Shown here one piece after another: positions 33,939-46,854 of a DNA stretch of 64,000 nucleotides (the stretch's first letter is position 1; each line of letters begins with the position of its first letter). Source of the stretch: Tubulanus polymorphus (lineage: Eukaryota > Nemertea > Palaeonemertea > Tubulaniformes > Tubulanidae); the NCBI RefSeq assembly GCF_964204645.1, contig NC_134028.1, positions 24,030,153 to 24,094,152 of the forward strand, read 5' to 3'. The translations under genes were made by a program, and so were the position numbers. The notes beneath the pieces are model-generated. The model was given only the letters and a program-made list of their open reading frames with translations. It did not search any database and had not been told where the DNA came from.

Positions 33939-34885
33939 CAGGGTATAGTCAAACGTAAAGATGACTAATAGGGTAAAGTCAAACGTAAAGATGACTAATA
34001 GGGTATAGTCAAAACGTAAAGATGACTAATAGGGTAAAGTCAAACGTAAAGATGACTAATAGGGTATAGTCAAAACGTTAAGATGACTAATAGGGTAAAG
34101 TCAAAACGTAAAGATGACTAATGGGGTAAAGTCAAAACGTAAAGATGACTAATAGGGTATAGTCAAAACGTTAAGATGACTAATAGGGTAAAGTCAAAAC
34201 GTAAAGATGACTACTAGGGTGTAGTCAAAACGTAAAGATGACTAATAGGGTATAGTCAAAACGTAAAGATGACTAATAGGATAAAGTCAAAACGTTAAGA
34301 TGACTAATAGGGTATAGTCAAAACGTTAAGATGACTAATAGGGTAAAGTCAAAACGTAAAGATGACTAATAGGGTGTAGTCAAACGTAAAGATGACTAAT
34401 AGGGTATAGTCAAACGTAAAGATGACTAATAGGGTATAGTCAAAACGTAAAGATGACTAATAGGATAAAGTCAAAACGTAAAGATGACTAATAGGGTATA
34501 GTCAAAACGTAAAGATGACTAATAGGATAAAGTCAAAACGTAAAGATGACTAATAGGATAAAGTCAAAACGTAAAGATGACTAATAGGGTATAGTCAAAA
34601 CGTAAAGATGACTAATAGGATAAAGTCAAAACGTAAAGATGACTAATAGGGTATAGTCAAAACGTAAAGATGACTAATAGGATAAAGTCAAAACGTAAAG
34701 ATGACTAATAGGATAAAGTCAAAACGTAAAGATGACTAATAGGGTATAGTCAAAACGTAAAGATGACTAATAGGGTATAGTCAAAACGTAAAGATGACTA
34801 ATAGGGTATAGTCAAAACATTAAGATGACTAATAGGGTATAGTCAAAACGTTTAGATGACTACCAGGGTATAGTCAAAACGTTAG
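33939..34885 (+). repeat. 31-bp minisatellite, about 30 copies
   Basis: Units read gatgactaatagggtatagt followed by caaaacgtaaa, with scattered changes (ggta/gata, cgtaaa/cgttaa) and a 30-bp variant. Each unit can fold GACTA...TAGTC, the helix II of the hammerhead-like cores elsewhere in the window. It lies in the Rbfox intron between exons 4 and 5, just past exon 5. Confidence 0.97.
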
Positions 34886-35241
34886 AAAATCATTACCAAA
34901 GGAAACCTTTTTGAACTCATTTTTCTTTTGGGAGTGTGGAATTTTCTACATTATCGTCACAACCAAGTGTTTCACTACTAATTATCAGCTAACTTGCAGA
35001 TGAAAACAGGTGGAATGCGACATTCTCGCCTCAAATACTTCTCATAGTTTTCCACGGAGCAGCAGTTATTAGAATAATTGATCAATCAAGTTCGTGACAA
35101 CTGCGGCAAAATGCTGAACAGATCTGAAAAACCGAATCAACAACAGTCGGCCACAATGAATTACAAGTCTCTCTCGCTCCGGGAGCATTTCCCTATCGGT
35201 AATTAATAACCAGTAATTAACTAATTACCTTGTTCAGTTTC

Positions 35242-35325
35242 TAAAGAGGCTTCGTTTCTGGCTAATTGGTTTATTTCAAAAGATGTAATTACGCATATTT
35301 TGAGTATTTCATCCGTGAATGGATC
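35242..35325. repeat. Duplicated segment, copy 1 of 2
   Basis: Shares gaggcttcgttt, atttcaaaagatgtaatt, acgcatattt and gagtatttc with 37562-37645, in the same order and orientation. Confidence 0.7.
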
Positions 35326-36884
35326 TTTTTTTCCGGGACGAGACGAGAGATGCTACTCATTGAAAAGGCTTCAATTAATACCTACGATCTTCCGCCTAAA
35401 GCAAGATTTATGGATTCACTTTCGTATCTATTTATGGTTCTCGAGTAGTGAACATTTGTGCCGAAAATAAATAGCCGGTAATTGAAATAATCGAATGTAA
35501 TTGATTAGTTAAATCGAACAATTTCTAGAATCATCCACGCGAAAGGAAGACCATAGTTATCATAATAGAAATACTACAAGATTCGACGAGTTTACGACAT
35601 TTGAAAACATTTTCCAATAAAATCACCGTCGAATCAAGGAATAAATCTGTATACGTCTGTTGAGTGGTTTCAATGGTATTTCATGTGACTGAATCTTAAA
35701 TTCAAAAGGTTATTTCTTCGCCAATAAGCAACAGAATTTACTCTCAATCGCTCAAATCAGTTGAATCAAGTTTGCAAATCAGTTACCCAGAGAATAACTG
35801 AAATGTTATCACATGAAATACCAATTCAATTCATCAAAGCCCAAATAATTCACAAATTTCAATCAACCATTCACTCAAGATTTTTTTCGAATCTGGATCT
35901 TGGGGAAGATCTTTCCTTGAATGTCCAAAATAGAGCAAATACATTAAATAATCGATGATACCCGATTGAAATTTGTGAATATCGATCGAAAAAGTCTTTT
36001 AGACTAATAGGCCTGTATCGAAAAGACACATATTGACTTGCTTTCGTTCACCCAACATCTAAGCATCGTTTGAAATAGTTCAGAACAGTTCATCATATTT
36101 TATACGACTCCTATCATACACGAAATCTACGAACGAGTTACATCAATTTCTATCGTGATGTTATCTTCATAACTAATGTAGTTATGGAAATGCGAGCTTC
36201 GAAACTGTAAAATAGCGAATGAAAAATCTGCGTACATCGAGTCTAACAACGATCTATTAAAAAATGTTCCGTATAAGTTGCCATGGTTTCTGGAATACGG
36301 TTTGATTTCTTCGCGGCGTTTTTTTTAGCCTTCGCACGTTCGTTCGTTTGCTTCGTTCGTTCGTAACTTGACTCGACTTCTTTTCGTAAACTAATCAAGT
36401 GCGAGGGCTTCTGATTAGACGGAACCCTTCGTCTTCGCCACGAGCCCGCATAATTACTGAGGGCAATTCTACAGTCGAATAATACCGACAATTAGCAAAA
36501 TCAACCGAACCGTCAACCTCGAATCTGATAATGTGAAGTTGTTGATTGCTATTTCGGCCCCGGAAGCCTGCGAGTCAATTACGTCCGCTATGTCAGGTGA
36601 CAACACTGTCGCAGCGGTAATTTAAAATCTGAACCGCTGGGTAGCTGAATTAAATTCTAACTAGATGCTATTCTCTTGGTCGCATTGTTTGTTTGAAGTT
36701 CGCGAAGTTTGAAGTGTTCATCGTTAGTGACAAGGAGCGCTGTCAACGTAGCAGAAAAATATTAAAGGTTGACGGATCTCATAACACCCATCCGTCTTTC
36801 TTTTTTTTGAATCGGGGTCGGCATTAATCAATGAATATTTTGAGTATTTTGTTAGCATTCTCCTGATAATAGTTAACGCTAGTT

Positions 36885-37080
36885 CAGACCGGTTGGAAGA
36901 TTGTTTCCATGAAACGAAACTGAAATTTCCAATTATGTAAATCAGTTTTAACAAAACATTCTGTAGAATCGACAACTACTTATGACTGTACTTTGATTAT
37001 GTCTAATTTCGAAATCAAACCCCCTGTTTCGCTCCTGGCAGGTGTGGTGGGTTTGTAAGGGATGACCAAATCAAATCTTC
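36885..37080 (+). repeat. Compact copy of the dispersed element also at 6905-8740
   Basis: Contains ggttggaagattgtttccat, tttccaattatgtaa, ttctgtagaatcgacaacta and ggcaggtgtggtgggtttg without the minisatellites, so it shows the original layout. Confidence 0.6.
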
Positions 37081-37561
37081 CAACCAAATAAATAACAGGG
37101 ACAATCCTTATTTAAGATCAGACGATGGGGAATGTTGAGTTATAGTTCTTCATTCAGTTCGTTAACACGACTTCGATCCAGTGATCGAAAAGATATTCAT
37201 CTTCGTGTCAAATTACTGACCGGCTCGCGTAAATTACGATCTAGGTGGCGCCTGCGGTGAAGCTTCGATCCGGACGCGGGGATTAAGACGCGAAATCGTC
37301 GTCGGCGTCGCCTAACGTGACGTGAAAAGATTGATGGACACGCGACGATCAGCTGAAATTGCTAATGAAATCATGACCGATGGAAATAGCTGTCAAATCT
37401 TACGCGCGAGACGACGATAAACAAGTTCCGTCGCGCCGACTGTACTAATAAGTTTACAAAATCGTCATCGGACGCCTGAAGTTTTTCGATTTTTCACTCG
37501 AACTCGCGTCGACTTTTCATTCATCGATCAAAAAAACATCTACGCTTACGTGACTCGGTGT

Positions 37562-37645
37562 AGAGGCTTCGTTTCGACTCGTTGGTCCATTTCAAAAGAT
37601 GTAATTTACGCATATTTCGAGTATTTCTGCTATGAATGGATATTT
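37562..37645. repeat. Duplicated segment, copy 2 of 2
   Basis: Counterpart of 35242-35325 in the same intron, about 2.3 kb away. The two are roughly 80% alike by eye. Confidence 0.7.
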
Positions 37646-40461
37646 CATAGCATCGGCAAAAAATGCCTGGAATCTTATACTTTACATCATACGAGAACAG
37701 AAAAATGAGCATGTTTTTTAACAGACAGAGCAGGAAACAGAATCCACTGTCTGTACAGCTTGTTTGTGTGCTTTTGTTTACCCTGCAACGCAGGAAACCA
37801 GGAGAAACAATGCTTTTTTTATTACCCGCAGGACAACTCGTCGGGTTTTTCTATTTACAAGCCTGTGGTGCGTCGGTGCCCCCGGGACCCGCTCGCCGAT
37901 GATATTTCACGAGAAAAGAACAGGGCAACACTAAATATTGAGATATAATAATTGAGATAATTATATTTGAAATGTAATAATGTCTTGTTTCGGTGTACGA
38001 AATAAAAGTCTAAAATATTCAGAAAATGAAAAAAATATGGGATATTTTCAATATTCAACACTTTCAGACGGTCAGACACTCTCTCATTCATTCTAATGCT
38101 TAGAAAATGGTCATCTAGGTAGAATTTATTAACCACCCATTGAAAATACATCAAAGCCATTTACCTATGAACAATAATAACTGCGTGCACCGTTTGTGGC
38201 ACCGACAGGGAACAGTTCATGATCCGTAACGGATCCCTTTTTTCTGCTTACGTTCGTTTATTATAATTGAGTTGCATTAATTAACGAATCTACAATAACA
38301 AATCCAGAAAATGATTAGAATTGAATTTCTAGACGTCGGAATGTTGATTATTATTTTTCTTTTTTTTTTCAGACATTGTTGAAAAGTTATCAAACGAATA
38401 TTCGACGAAGATCTTCGAAAATCGGCGCATTTCGATCGTTCGATTTTTCTTTTTTTTTCTAAATCATCAAAAAAAACAGAACAGAAATGAAAACATGCGA
38501 AAAAATACTTTGATTCCAAGTAATAATAATAATAATAATTATCAATCGTCCAAATTTAAATCATCCATTCCAAGTGTCAATTAATTGGATTAATAATATG
38601 AGTATATATATATAAATATATATATGAATATATATTTTATATCTAGGATATAAAAACTGAGGACAATTTGAAAATTCTGATAACTGTACACGATGCACCA
38701 ATTCATCAATTCCAGTGTCGCCATCCAAAAAAAGACAAAAAAACTACAAAGCTTTTTTCTCTCTCTTTCTATAATGTTTTTATCTATGATTATGATTTAT
38801 GAAAAGAAAAACGAACGGTGCTTCGAAAAATCATGATTCCGTTTTTTTGTTGTTGTTGCGAAAAAGAAGGTGATTCAATCGTCAATTGTCAAGACAGGCA
38901 CACAAGACAATTACAGCATGCTTTTAAAGATCCGTACCATTTTATCTATTATTCAGGTCATGAATCAGATTCAAATTATTCATTCATTGGACTTTTTTTA
39001 TGCCGCGGATTTTTAATGAGAATTTTCTGCGATTCTGTTTTTATGATTACTTATCGTGTACCGTCGTCCAATTCAACACATTTCGTAACTGATTTTGTGT
39101 AGTCCCTGTTCTGGCAAATGGCATGCTTTCTATAACAGTAACTAATCGTCTAAAAGAACAACCATTCCGAGAAGTGCTCTGTATATTATCACAATCATTC
39201 CCAAGTCATTGTTCAGCCCACAAAGTATAGGCCATGCACCACAAGCCTAAATATAGTCACCAAAAATAATCGAGGGTAAGGTGTTGGAGGGGTAGAGATA
39301 ATAATAGTAATAATCAAATAATAATAAATAATCATCCACTTTGTCACCAGGTGGCAGTACTTTTGATAAAATGGGTCCATTTTCCAATTGTAGCTCAGCA
39401 CCATCCAAATTGATAAATGATAATTGTTCAGAGGCTGTTGGTAATAATTTTGAAATAGCGAACATTTACGATCAAAATGGTAGGAAATATATGGAAATTG
39501 TTTTGCAGCGAATGTCAAAAATATATGTATGTACGTAGCTCCATAATACATATATAATATAATATATCGAGACAATAACAGTCTTATTAAATAGTGGAAT
39601 AATCATAATAATCATAATAATACATGATGAAAGCTTTTATTCATAATTATGATGACAATAGGAAAAAGAATCGTATACGCCTAAAATGATCTGCCAATCT
39701 GCCTCGGAGGGGAGAGAGAGTAATGTTTTCATCTTTTTTTTTTATAAATAGGGCTGACATGCAGTGGTGATGTAAAAATCAGTCGGCTTGTTTCATACTA
39801 AACAAATATACAACATCCAAAAAAACATTGAGGGTATCAAAAGCACATGATCAAGCTATATTACAGACAAGATTGTGAAGACTCGTTCATCCTTGTTAAA
39901 CGGCCAAACATGCACTGCCTGTGACACCTTAATATAAAATAGACACATCACCTCGGGCCACGCATAATGACCTCTATTGCATTATTTTTATACCATATAC
40001 ACCTAAATTATATGAAATGACAGCACGTATGCGAGTAGGAATTTGTGCTATTTTTTTGTCGCAAAAAAACTAGCATTTATCGTGAAAGAGAAAATAACGT
40101 GATCAAAATAGTCTCAATCGTTTTTTTCACGTCTGATCGAGACTGATATTATTGTTCAATTTCAACGAAATCGGGATGAATTTTTCGAAACGAAATTTCG
40201 CGTCGGTGAACGAAAAACAAGCCATATATAAATAGCGTCCGTAGCTTTAAAACGGTCCGTTCGTTTTTTAAACGACGGATCGGCAAATTTGAATTTGAAA
40301 TTTCTTCTTTCTTTTTTTTTAAAGAAAACAAATCAAAATAATCGATAACACAGATAATCTAAAAATTAAACAGCATGAAGAAATGCCAAAAATGGGTCGG
40401 AAATTTGATTTTTGATCTCAATCAAAATACAAGGTGATTTTATGTCTTGCGTTATTTGTCC

Positions 40462-40662
40462 AGAATATATATACATATATATATATATATATTTGGGGAA
40501 GAAACTTGCGCCATAACCAAAAACCAGACAAGATCTAATACTAGTAAGATGTATCTATGAGCTATCATAGCATGTGGAAGGGATCGGAAATAGGGGGGCC
40601 CAGACTCAACATGTACTCATCAATATATATATTTTATATAATATATAATATATATATAAAAT
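40462..40662. repeat. Two AT microsatellite stretches
   Basis: (TA)n at about 40462-40492 and a palindromic atat/tata run at about 40622-40662 in the Rbfox intron. Confidence 0.8.
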
Positions 40663-41360
40663 ATCTAATGTAATACACCGAAGAAGAAGACATGAATACT
40701 AATAAAATATAGACAGCTTTTTTTTTTGCTTGTTTATTGTTGCAAAAATCCGGAGTACGTTCAAGAACTAATGATAATAATTATTATATTGATCATGAGC
40801 CAAAAAGATGAGGAGAGCAGGACAAGAAAATTCCAGCACGCGTGACTTATTCAGAGCAGTCAGTCAGAGTCAATCATGACCACGTAAAAAGAGCTTTCTT
40901 TCTTCAGACAACAAATGCATACGATTATTACTTTTCTGATATAATGATTCGATTCTGTAATGGTTGCAATAATTTTTTTTTTTTGATCTCATAACAAAAC
41001 GAAGCGACAACCCATCGAAAATAATAATAAACAGCATGCCGATTCTCAAATCATGAGCATATTTTGTTGTTGTTGTTGTCAAAGTACGTTATATAAGTAC
41101 AGTAGCGATATATAAGGTAATAGATCTGTTTTCGATTGGTTCATCATTTTTCATCTTCAATAATTGTCAATCAACACTAGCAGCCAATAATGATAAATGA
41201 TACGATATAAAGATAATGGATTGTCAAGTCCTGGATAAATCGAAAAACGTTCATACTTACGAGAAAGTGGGGGAGGCATTTCTTAATACTGCGTAATGTA
41301 AATTATAACTTAGCTTTTAGATTGTGCTACCACGAAATTTTTTTTTACGTATTTGAAAAC

Positions 41361-41366
41361 CATGCA
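41361..41366 (-). promoter_or_regulatory. UGCAUG overlapping the 5' splice site of the 93-nt exon
   Basis: The donor reads GAG|gtgcatgg on the minus strand, so the Rbfox-binding hexamer spans intron bases +2 to +7, where U1 snRNA would pair. Confidence 0.75.
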
Positions 41367-41367
41367 C

Positions 41368-41460
41368 CTCAATCTTTCGGCCCTCTACCACAGTGCCGTT
41401 CAATTTCTCCCGTGCTCGGTCGGCGTCGGCGCTATTTTGGAAAGTTACAAAACCAAATCC
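41368..41460 (-). CDS. Rbfox: Rbfox exon 4 (RNP1 exon, 93 nt)
   Basis: 93 nt, phase 0, encoding [20 protein letters not shown] and [11 protein letters not shown], with all but the first residue of RNP1. The acceptor is catgcatgcag and the donor GTGCAT. UGCAUG overlaps both splice sites. Skipping would remove 31 residues in frame and destroy RNA binding. Length and borders equal those of the vertebrate exon whose skipping yields dominant-negative Fox protein. Confidence 0.97.
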
Positions 41461-41463
41461 CTG

Positions 41464-41469
41464 CATGCA
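41464..41469 (-). promoter_or_regulatory. UGCAUG at the 3' splice site of the 93-nt exon
   Basis: The acceptor reads tcatgcatgcag|GG. The hexamer ends three bases before the exon, where U2AF would bind. Confidence 0.75.
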
Positions 41470-41490
41470 TGAGGAAATAAATGTAAGGGA

Positions 41491-41496
41491 CATGCA
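41491..41496 (-). promoter_or_regulatory. Second upstream UGCAUG near the 93-nt exon
   Basis: TGCATG about 31 bases upstream of the exon on the transcribed strand, within the polypyrimidine/branch region. It is a third Rbfox-type site within 140 bases. Confidence 0.65.
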
Positions 41497-43166
41497 TTAA
41501 TCAACGTGCAAATCAACATAAACAGATCATGGCATCTTTTTTTAATTTATACTGGAAAAATATCGTACATCATTTTACTCCGATTGTCGGGGAACGGAGT
41601 TGGATGGGGCGCGGAGGAGGGGGGTACGATTTCCTGGAAGAAGCCATCCGCTACAGCCCTGAATGGCATTCGTCGAAAATTATGGCGTATCTTAATTATT
41701 AAGGATTTCCGCATTTTCAGAGTTACCTCGGAAAACACTGTGGGCGAGACAGGAGTGGGCAACGGAAATAAAGATTTCCAAAGAAACATCGAACGTGAGC
41801 CAAGGACATGCGAACGAATGAACAAGAATCATGCTTTCATTCAGAAGCTGATGTCAGCGGTGGTTTTTATAGTCGTGTGCGCGTGTTGTTGCGGTGGCGT
41901 GAAAACGAATATGGAAATGAGAGTCATTTAAGAAGGACGGCTCCGTGGCGCAGGAAGGAAGGAAAACAGGAAAGGGCAAACTCGGCCGCGGTAAATGATA
42001 AATTACGATCTACGGAGACGCGAAATAATTGAAAAGAAAATGACACGACACAAATTAGATAGTCTGGTAGCTACGCGAATAATGGAAACAGTAATGGCAA
42101 CAATTTCAGGAAATTGAACGTGTCCACCAAAACAAGTCACGATCGATCTCGTACATTTTATAATCGCGATATGTTTTTCTTCTTCGTGTAATAGTTCAGT
42201 ACACGAGGAGTAAGATAAGATAAGATAACGCGGAAGGAAAGCTCCGCTCGATGTTAAGGTTGGATATTAATCGACAGGTGCAATGGATCAAGTCTCTTGT
42301 GTCAATATTAATTTCAGCGCATCGAAAATCTTTCCAGTCTTAAATGGAATACGCAATAAACATGGCCGGGGTGGGAAGGGATATTTTACTAACGAAAAAG
42401 CAATGAAGCGATGGAGTTAGTTTGTTTAGTTGAGTAAACAGGGTTTCGGACGGGTTCTCCATACGAAGAAAATGATGTACTATATTTATATGCAATACAA
42501 TTTACGAGGACGAATTCAACACGGCATCGTACAGTCCTACGAAAGATAGTAATCTAACGAAAAAAAGCTACCCCCGCCCTCGGGGGACGAGTACAAGTTA
42601 CGACGACGAAAGGCGATCTGGACAGAAATTACCACAATCAAATTGCGCCTCAGTCCCAGTATCCGCATTGATAGTTTATAGAATCCGAATCAAAGCGAAA
42701 TCTATATCTATTTTCGCCGCAGCCGGAATCAATAACGTCGCGACGAGTTCTGAACGCTGGTATTTTTGGCGATACCGATTAATATTCAAAAAATTTTTTT
42801 TCCAGTTTTAAAATTTTTTTCATTTCATTTCATACAGAGGGCGTGGTACCGATAAAATAATCACTATTGATCAGGAATGTACGATTGCGCGTTGAATAAT
42901 CTGCCTGGTCAACTTTACTTGAAAGGGTAATGATGATAATATGAAGATTGCAGGGGCGAGTGGGGGGAATTCCTATGCATCTTTTGCCATTGAATATGCA
43001 CATCACAATAATCACAATTCAACATTCAAGTCTTTATCTCTCTAAAATCAGGCACAGGAGAATCATGAAGGCCCCGTGAAAAAAATATTTCCCATTTTAT
43101 ATCGAAGGTTTTTAGCTGTGTTAACCCGGTATCGAATCCAATAAATGTGAAAACAAGCAGCACTTA

Positions 43167-43517
43167 AGCCTAGCGCACATCGACACTGCGATTGGAGACA
43201 ACTAGTTGCTACCGAACGATTACCCCGCGCACATCGAAATCTAGTTACAACCATCAGTTGCAGCAACTGCATGGCGCGTGTCGATCGTCGAGATCCAGAG
43301 CGCGCACATCGATGGATACGACTGCGATTGAGTACAACCAGTTGCTCAAAAGTAGAACATGGGCAACTGGCTGGAACTGGAGATAGATCGACACTTACTA
43401 AGCTCGCTCACATCGACACATTCAAGCAACTGATCGTATCCAGCCAGTTCCTCTCATGCGCCGAAAACTGCCTTGCAACTAGTTGTCTCCAATCGCAGTG
43501 TCGATGTGCGCTAGGCT
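43167..43517. mobile_element. MITE with 43-bp perfect terminal inverted repeats and TTA target duplication
   Basis: Termini start AGCCTAGCGCACATCGACAC. Positions 43167-43209 are the exact reverse complement of 43475-43517. TTA flanks both sides (43164-43166 and 43518-43520). A 3-bp TTA/TWA duplication is typical of PIF/Harbinger transposons. The interior has more gcgcacatcga copies and no transposase. Confidence 0.85.
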
Positions 43518-45547
43518 TTATTGTTCAACTGATTCTATTAGAAATCACGAGCTTTCGCTGCTAGTTCAACTTGAGTAGCTTCAGGTAAGATGAAGCCCGG
43601 TGAAGCTACTACAGGGGTTCCTGTAGTAAACAACCTACCAAATTATATGACTATACGAGACATTTCTTCTCAATTTTCCACGTTATTTTGCGGAAAATTG
43701 CCACAGCCAAGAAAAAGACATTCGTTTAAGACCAGAAAACATGGAAATATCATTATGCCAAATGACTTTCAGTAAAGATCTGAAATTCCCCGACTCTCAA
43801 TGATTTTCACTTAATGCGAGAACCCTATACTATGCACTAGTAGCGAAAGCTCGTAAGATCTAATTAAATCAGTTAACGTACGAAGTGCAACCTGTTTTTA
43901 CATTCATTCATTTAATTTTAACAAAAGCGAGGTGAATTTAGAGCATTGAACAACATTTCATTAGTCGAAATCAAAATCCCAACTGTGGGACTGTAAATCC
44001 TGAACGTCTGAAGTGGGCACGTTTAAACGAGTGATAAAATGGGAATATTTTTTTCATAATACGCCTTGATTATAATGATAAATCACACAAAAAGCAATTT
44101 TAATCATCCATCGTAAATTTTTTGTCTCTCATTTGGAATCGATGAATGACGTCCCAACATGTAAAACTGACCATGCAAAAAGACGGGCACAAAAATATAT
44201 ATAGATACAATTCGTCTGATAAGGGTTCTAGTTTCCGTACGTTTTATTTCTGGAAAAAAGCAAAAATTACGAAACATCGATTACCATAAAAATATAAATC
44301 TGAGTAAGAAGCTGTTATTAATACTCGGTCTGGATCGATGGGAGACTTTCGTTTTATATATCCGCACGAGAACCGCCCTCGGCGCTGTGAATTTCTTCCC
44401 GAGCTCCGACCGATCTAGCGTTATCTGACTCGCGTTGCGATTATCAAAGCTCGAAATTTTTTCGAGGAGAAACGAAACAACGGGTATCGTTTTTATGCGA
44501 AGTATGACGAGGTGGCATGTGAATTTTATCGTCGAGTTTTTGGAAGGCAGCCAGCCATCGGGCGATTTACTGTTTATCGCAAAAATATCTTTCGCGATAT
44601 ATTTGCTCGAAATAGCATCAACAGTCATAGCGTAAAAACTGCCTCATCAATTCCTTTACGTTATTATTATCAATCGTTGCGATGTTATGGGTAGGTCTAC
44701 GAAATTCCGCCCCGGGGTTTGTAACTAGCGCGCTCTTTCGTAACGTGTAATTTTGTAATTCATCAATTCGAAAGCCCATATTTCTCGTAGCTATGAAAAT
44801 CGATAAGATACGGAAACTAGAACCCTAAATAACGAAGAATTTTATACAAGTTTCGGGACGCAGTAAAAAATGACCGATAAAATTGTTTCGACCGTAAAAA
44901 TTCAGTTATCTTATCATTCAAAATTACGCATTATTTATCATGGAATCCTCCTGATACGAGATGTACAAGAAGTCACCAACCGAGCTTTCCGCTGATTGAA
45001 TCACTTTTGGATTAATCAGACAATTTTGACAGGCACTGCTCTCTGAAAAGGTTATTTCGTGCCCGGCGAAATTGTATTTTCGGTAAATAAACAAATATGC
45101 GAGGGGGGGCTGGGCTGGCCATGTAAGCGTAGTGGGTGGCTTCGAAGATTTATAGACAGTCGGGGAAACTAAAAAGCCGGGTTGGTGATTCGTGTACTGC
45201 ATATCTCTGCATCATGAGAGAGAAAAACACATTGTAGAGAGATATGTGAGAAGTTGCACGCAGGAACTCTGATAAAAATTCCCATTTACAACTTACTCTC
45301 GATAGAACTCTAATGTAACGTAAAGATATTTAGGCCTATTCAGGAGGTCTACGAGATCTTTTTTACACCGCGCTGATGAAATGAAGTGACCCGTGCGTGC
45401 GGGCATTGTAGAGGGACACATATCCCTCGCAGGGATGAGGGTAATCATTCCGAATACAGTAAAAACCAACAATACAAAAGAAAAAACGATTGAAAAAATA
45501 ATATAACATAAAATTCTGAAAATGTTTCCTAGAGCTAGAAGTTAATT

Positions 45548-45582
45548 CAACGTTTCGACTATATTCTAATAGTCATCTTCAG
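45548..45582 (-). ncRNA. Degenerate hammerhead-like core
   Basis: On the minus strand CTGAAGA is followed by TGACTAT, a small loop, ATAGTC and GAAACGTTG, the same architecture as 18275-18309. The flanks do not pair convincingly as helix I, so activity is doubtful. Confidence 0.35.
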
Positions 45583-46160
45583 CTCCTCCTTGAGATATAC
45601 ATGTAATATTGTAATATACACATTATCATTATATATTTCATTATCTGTCGTAACTTTCAAATATTTCCCGAAGATCACTATCAGGATATAGTGTCTGTTG
45701 AGCTGAAGGAAACCTTTCTCCGACTTGACATCATTTTTTTGTATCGTGAGTTTTTACCGTATTATGGTTCGGAGTGTTTTATCTCGATAAATCATTGTAA
45801 ATAATCAACATTAGCGAATAGATTCACTTCATCAAACAGAGCCTTATCATCAACACGGTTGTTTTTTCAGCCACAACCGACCGACGACATCAGACACACA
45901 CACACACTAGCCACGGTCGACTGGGTTTGACAGAAATGTTGATTTAGTTACAGGGCTCCCGGCTGTCTGTCGGATTATGCCGGCATCAAGCGCGGACACC
46001 ATTTGATAGGTTCGCAAAGATTTCCGATACCCGCGAGTGTCCACGGGCTCATAACGTATCAATACTGCGGACGACGTCGACGCACCAAAAAATCATCGAT
46101 CCAATACAAATGGCAAGAAATCCAAGGAATTGATATTGCCACGGATCAAGAACTGACTAT

Positions 46161-46214
46161 AGCCACGTTCACACTTTCAAAGTTCATACTGAAATCCTAG
46201 TGTGAATGCAGCTT
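46161..46214. mobile_element. Tiny inverted-repeat element, gttcacac family
   Basis: agccacgttcacac faces gtgtgaatgcagct. The ends match those of the larger element at 57194-57337. Confidence 0.45.
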
Positions 46215-46854
46215 ATACCCGGTTACGCTAAGCCTACCATTGCGCTATTGTTTGAACTAGGCATTCAAACGGCTTAATCAACATAGCCAAAACATGCTAA
46301 TAACTCTTGGGGACATAATAATAATCGGGAGGATGTTGTAAATTGAATACTTTGTGATGATCTGGTTGATGGTTGAGTCACGCCCTGTCAGAACAATAAC
46401 ACCAGATATCACTAAGCTCACCATCAAATGATTACAGTGGCCACCTGATAGGGATATAAATATATACATCAAGTGCTGACCGGGTCGTGTCTCATTGAAC
46501 ACAAGAAAGACTCGTATTTCATGAAATGGGTGTGTTACACTAACGATTTCATCAGAGCGCGCGGTGCAAAAATAGATTCAATATGAACTTTAGGTAGAGT
46601 AGTAGCTGCCGCAATCATCAAATCGCCCGAGGATGAAGTTGAAATCGGATACATGCCCTGACAATACATATGAATAGCTGATGGCATATCATAAACCATC
46701 TAGCCATAATCGTATTCCCAAAGTTCTATGAGTTGAACCTTAATTTTGATTGTCCGAAGATTTGTAACTCTACCGCCAGGGCCTAAGTCTTAGACTATAC
46801 TCATTCTATAGCCCATCTTACATCTTAAAACTAAGTTTAAATGCCGTCTGAGTC

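Noticed and set aside
33939-34885. CRISPR-like array
   Set aside because: Repeats are contiguous, with no unique spacers, and the locus is in an intron of an animal gene. It is a minisatellite.
41506-41931. 141-codon plus-strand frame next to the 93-nt Rbfox exon
   Set aside because: Antisense to the intron, with an overlapping open frame on the other strand. No domain or splice context.
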